Below are positions 63,664 to 64,000 of a stretch of 64,000 bases of DNA, piece by piece. This DNA is from Bacteroidota bacterium. Lineage in GTDB: Bacteria > Bacteroidota > Bacteroidia > Bacteroidales > JAAUTT01. The notes beneath the pieces are model-generated. The model did no database searches and was not told where the DNA came from. It saw only the letters and a program-made list of their open reading frames with translations. Every line of letters begins with the position of its first letter. The first letter of the stretch is position 1. The stretch lies in NCBI GenBank assembly GCA_023429135.1, contig JAEYWD010000028.1:186001-250000 (forward strand), written 5' to 3'. The translations under genes were made by a program, and so were the position numbers.

Positions 63664-64000
63664 TAGCTGTTAAGCTTAAGATCCTGAATTATGTTTTGGA
63701 TTTTATCCGATAATTTCTTTTCTACTTCTTTATACTCAGCAATGCAGTTTAGTTTTTCCTTTACACCAAAGTAGAATTTGATTTTAGGTTCGGTTCCCGA
63801 AGGACGGATTGAAATTTTAGAGCCATCCTGGGTTACAAACTGCAAAACATTGGATTTTGGTTGATGTATGGGTTCTTTAATTCCGTGGATCACGTGTAAC
63901 GAAACTTGCTTTTGATAATCGTGAATCATGGATACCTTGGAACCATTAATTTCTTTAGGAGGGTTTTTTCTGAAGTTGTCCATCATTTTTTGGATTTCTT
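63663..64000 (-). CDS. Phosphoglucomutase/phosphomannomutase, C-terminal part
   Basis: This is the last 111 residues of a gene that begins beyond the right edge; the frame is open to position 64000. The final domain carries SIRPSGTEPKIKFYF, the phosphate-binding motif of the alpha-D-phosphohexomutases. The N-terminal catalytic Ser is outside the window, so the exact substrate (glucose or mannose phosphate) cannot be decided. Confidence 0.92.
   Translation of the reverse strand, partial: EIQKMMDNFRKNPPKEINGSKVSMIHDYQKQVSLHVIHGIKEPIHQPKSNVLQFVTQDGSKISIRPSGTEPKIKFYFGVKEKLNCIAEYKEVEKKLSDKIQNIIQDLKLNS

Overview
The window comes from a member of the Bacteroidota, probably a Bacteroidales/Marinilabiliales-type environmental bacterium. 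The evidence is a type IX secretion (T9SS) cluster (PorP/SprF-like protein, PorE-like OmpA protein, a PKD-repeat protein with a gliding-motility-type C-terminal domain), RteC and a Bacteroides-type tyrosine integrase, TAnnTTTG promoter elements with an upstream TTG/TTTG box, weak Shine-Dalgarno sequences and AT-rich intergenic DNA.

Left flank (1-17.1 kb) is mostly ordinary chromosome. A minus-strand operon (6.9 to 0.07 kb) encodes a LytS-type kinase, a LytTR regulator, a LolD-type ABC ATPase, an ArsP/DUF318-type permease and a large FtsX/MacB-type permease. It is followed on the plus strand by a PQQ-propeller lipoprotein, a tRNA-dihydrouridine synthase, and a signalling block: an eight-PAS histidine kinase, a LuxR-type regulator, a methyl-accepting protein, a stand-alone receiver and a wrecked CheA-like gene.

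An accessory island runs from about 17.1 to 51.0 kb, between a tRNA-Pro(GGG) gene and the broken chemotaxis gene. A tyrosine integrase sits at the tRNA end, and a 23-bp near-identical direct repeat (17176-17198 and 50997-51019) may mark its ends. It carries, in order: a class II Fic protein whose promoter is covered by six copies of a 15-bp repeat; a divergent primase (AEP-TOTE type)-helicase fusion; a three-gene operon of unknown function; a P1-nuclease/phospholipase-C-like gene bracketed by perfect 40-bp direct repeats; a methyltransferase; 1.4 kb of structured non-coding DNA; and three defence systems back to back: Wadjet (jetABCD), a Gabija-like OLD nuclease/UvrD helicase pair, and an AbiL/RloA-RloB pair. 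After these come the element's own genes (L,D-transpeptidase-like protein, DnaC-like ATPase, replication-initiator-like protein, excisionase-like HTH, RteC), then an alpha-oxoamine synthase with a TetR regulator, a lipoprotein, an astacin-like protease and the integrase. No relaxase, conjugation, capsid or tail genes are visible. The Wadjet nuclease gene jetD is cut by one in-frame TAA just before its catalytic DxD motif.

Right flank (51.1-64 kb) is chromosomal: tRNA-Pro, thioredoxin reductase, a DUF4407 membrane protein, the T9SS/PKD cluster, a secreted M43-like protein whose catalytic Glu is replaced by Gln, a TPR protein, a YjbQ-family protein and the 3' end of a phosphoglucomutase/phosphomannomutase gene.

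The most rewarding targets are the iteron-covered Fic promoter, the split jetD, three intergenic elements with compensatory stem changes (41.6-43.6 kb), and the two sets of direct repeats that appear to outline separately acquired cassettes.
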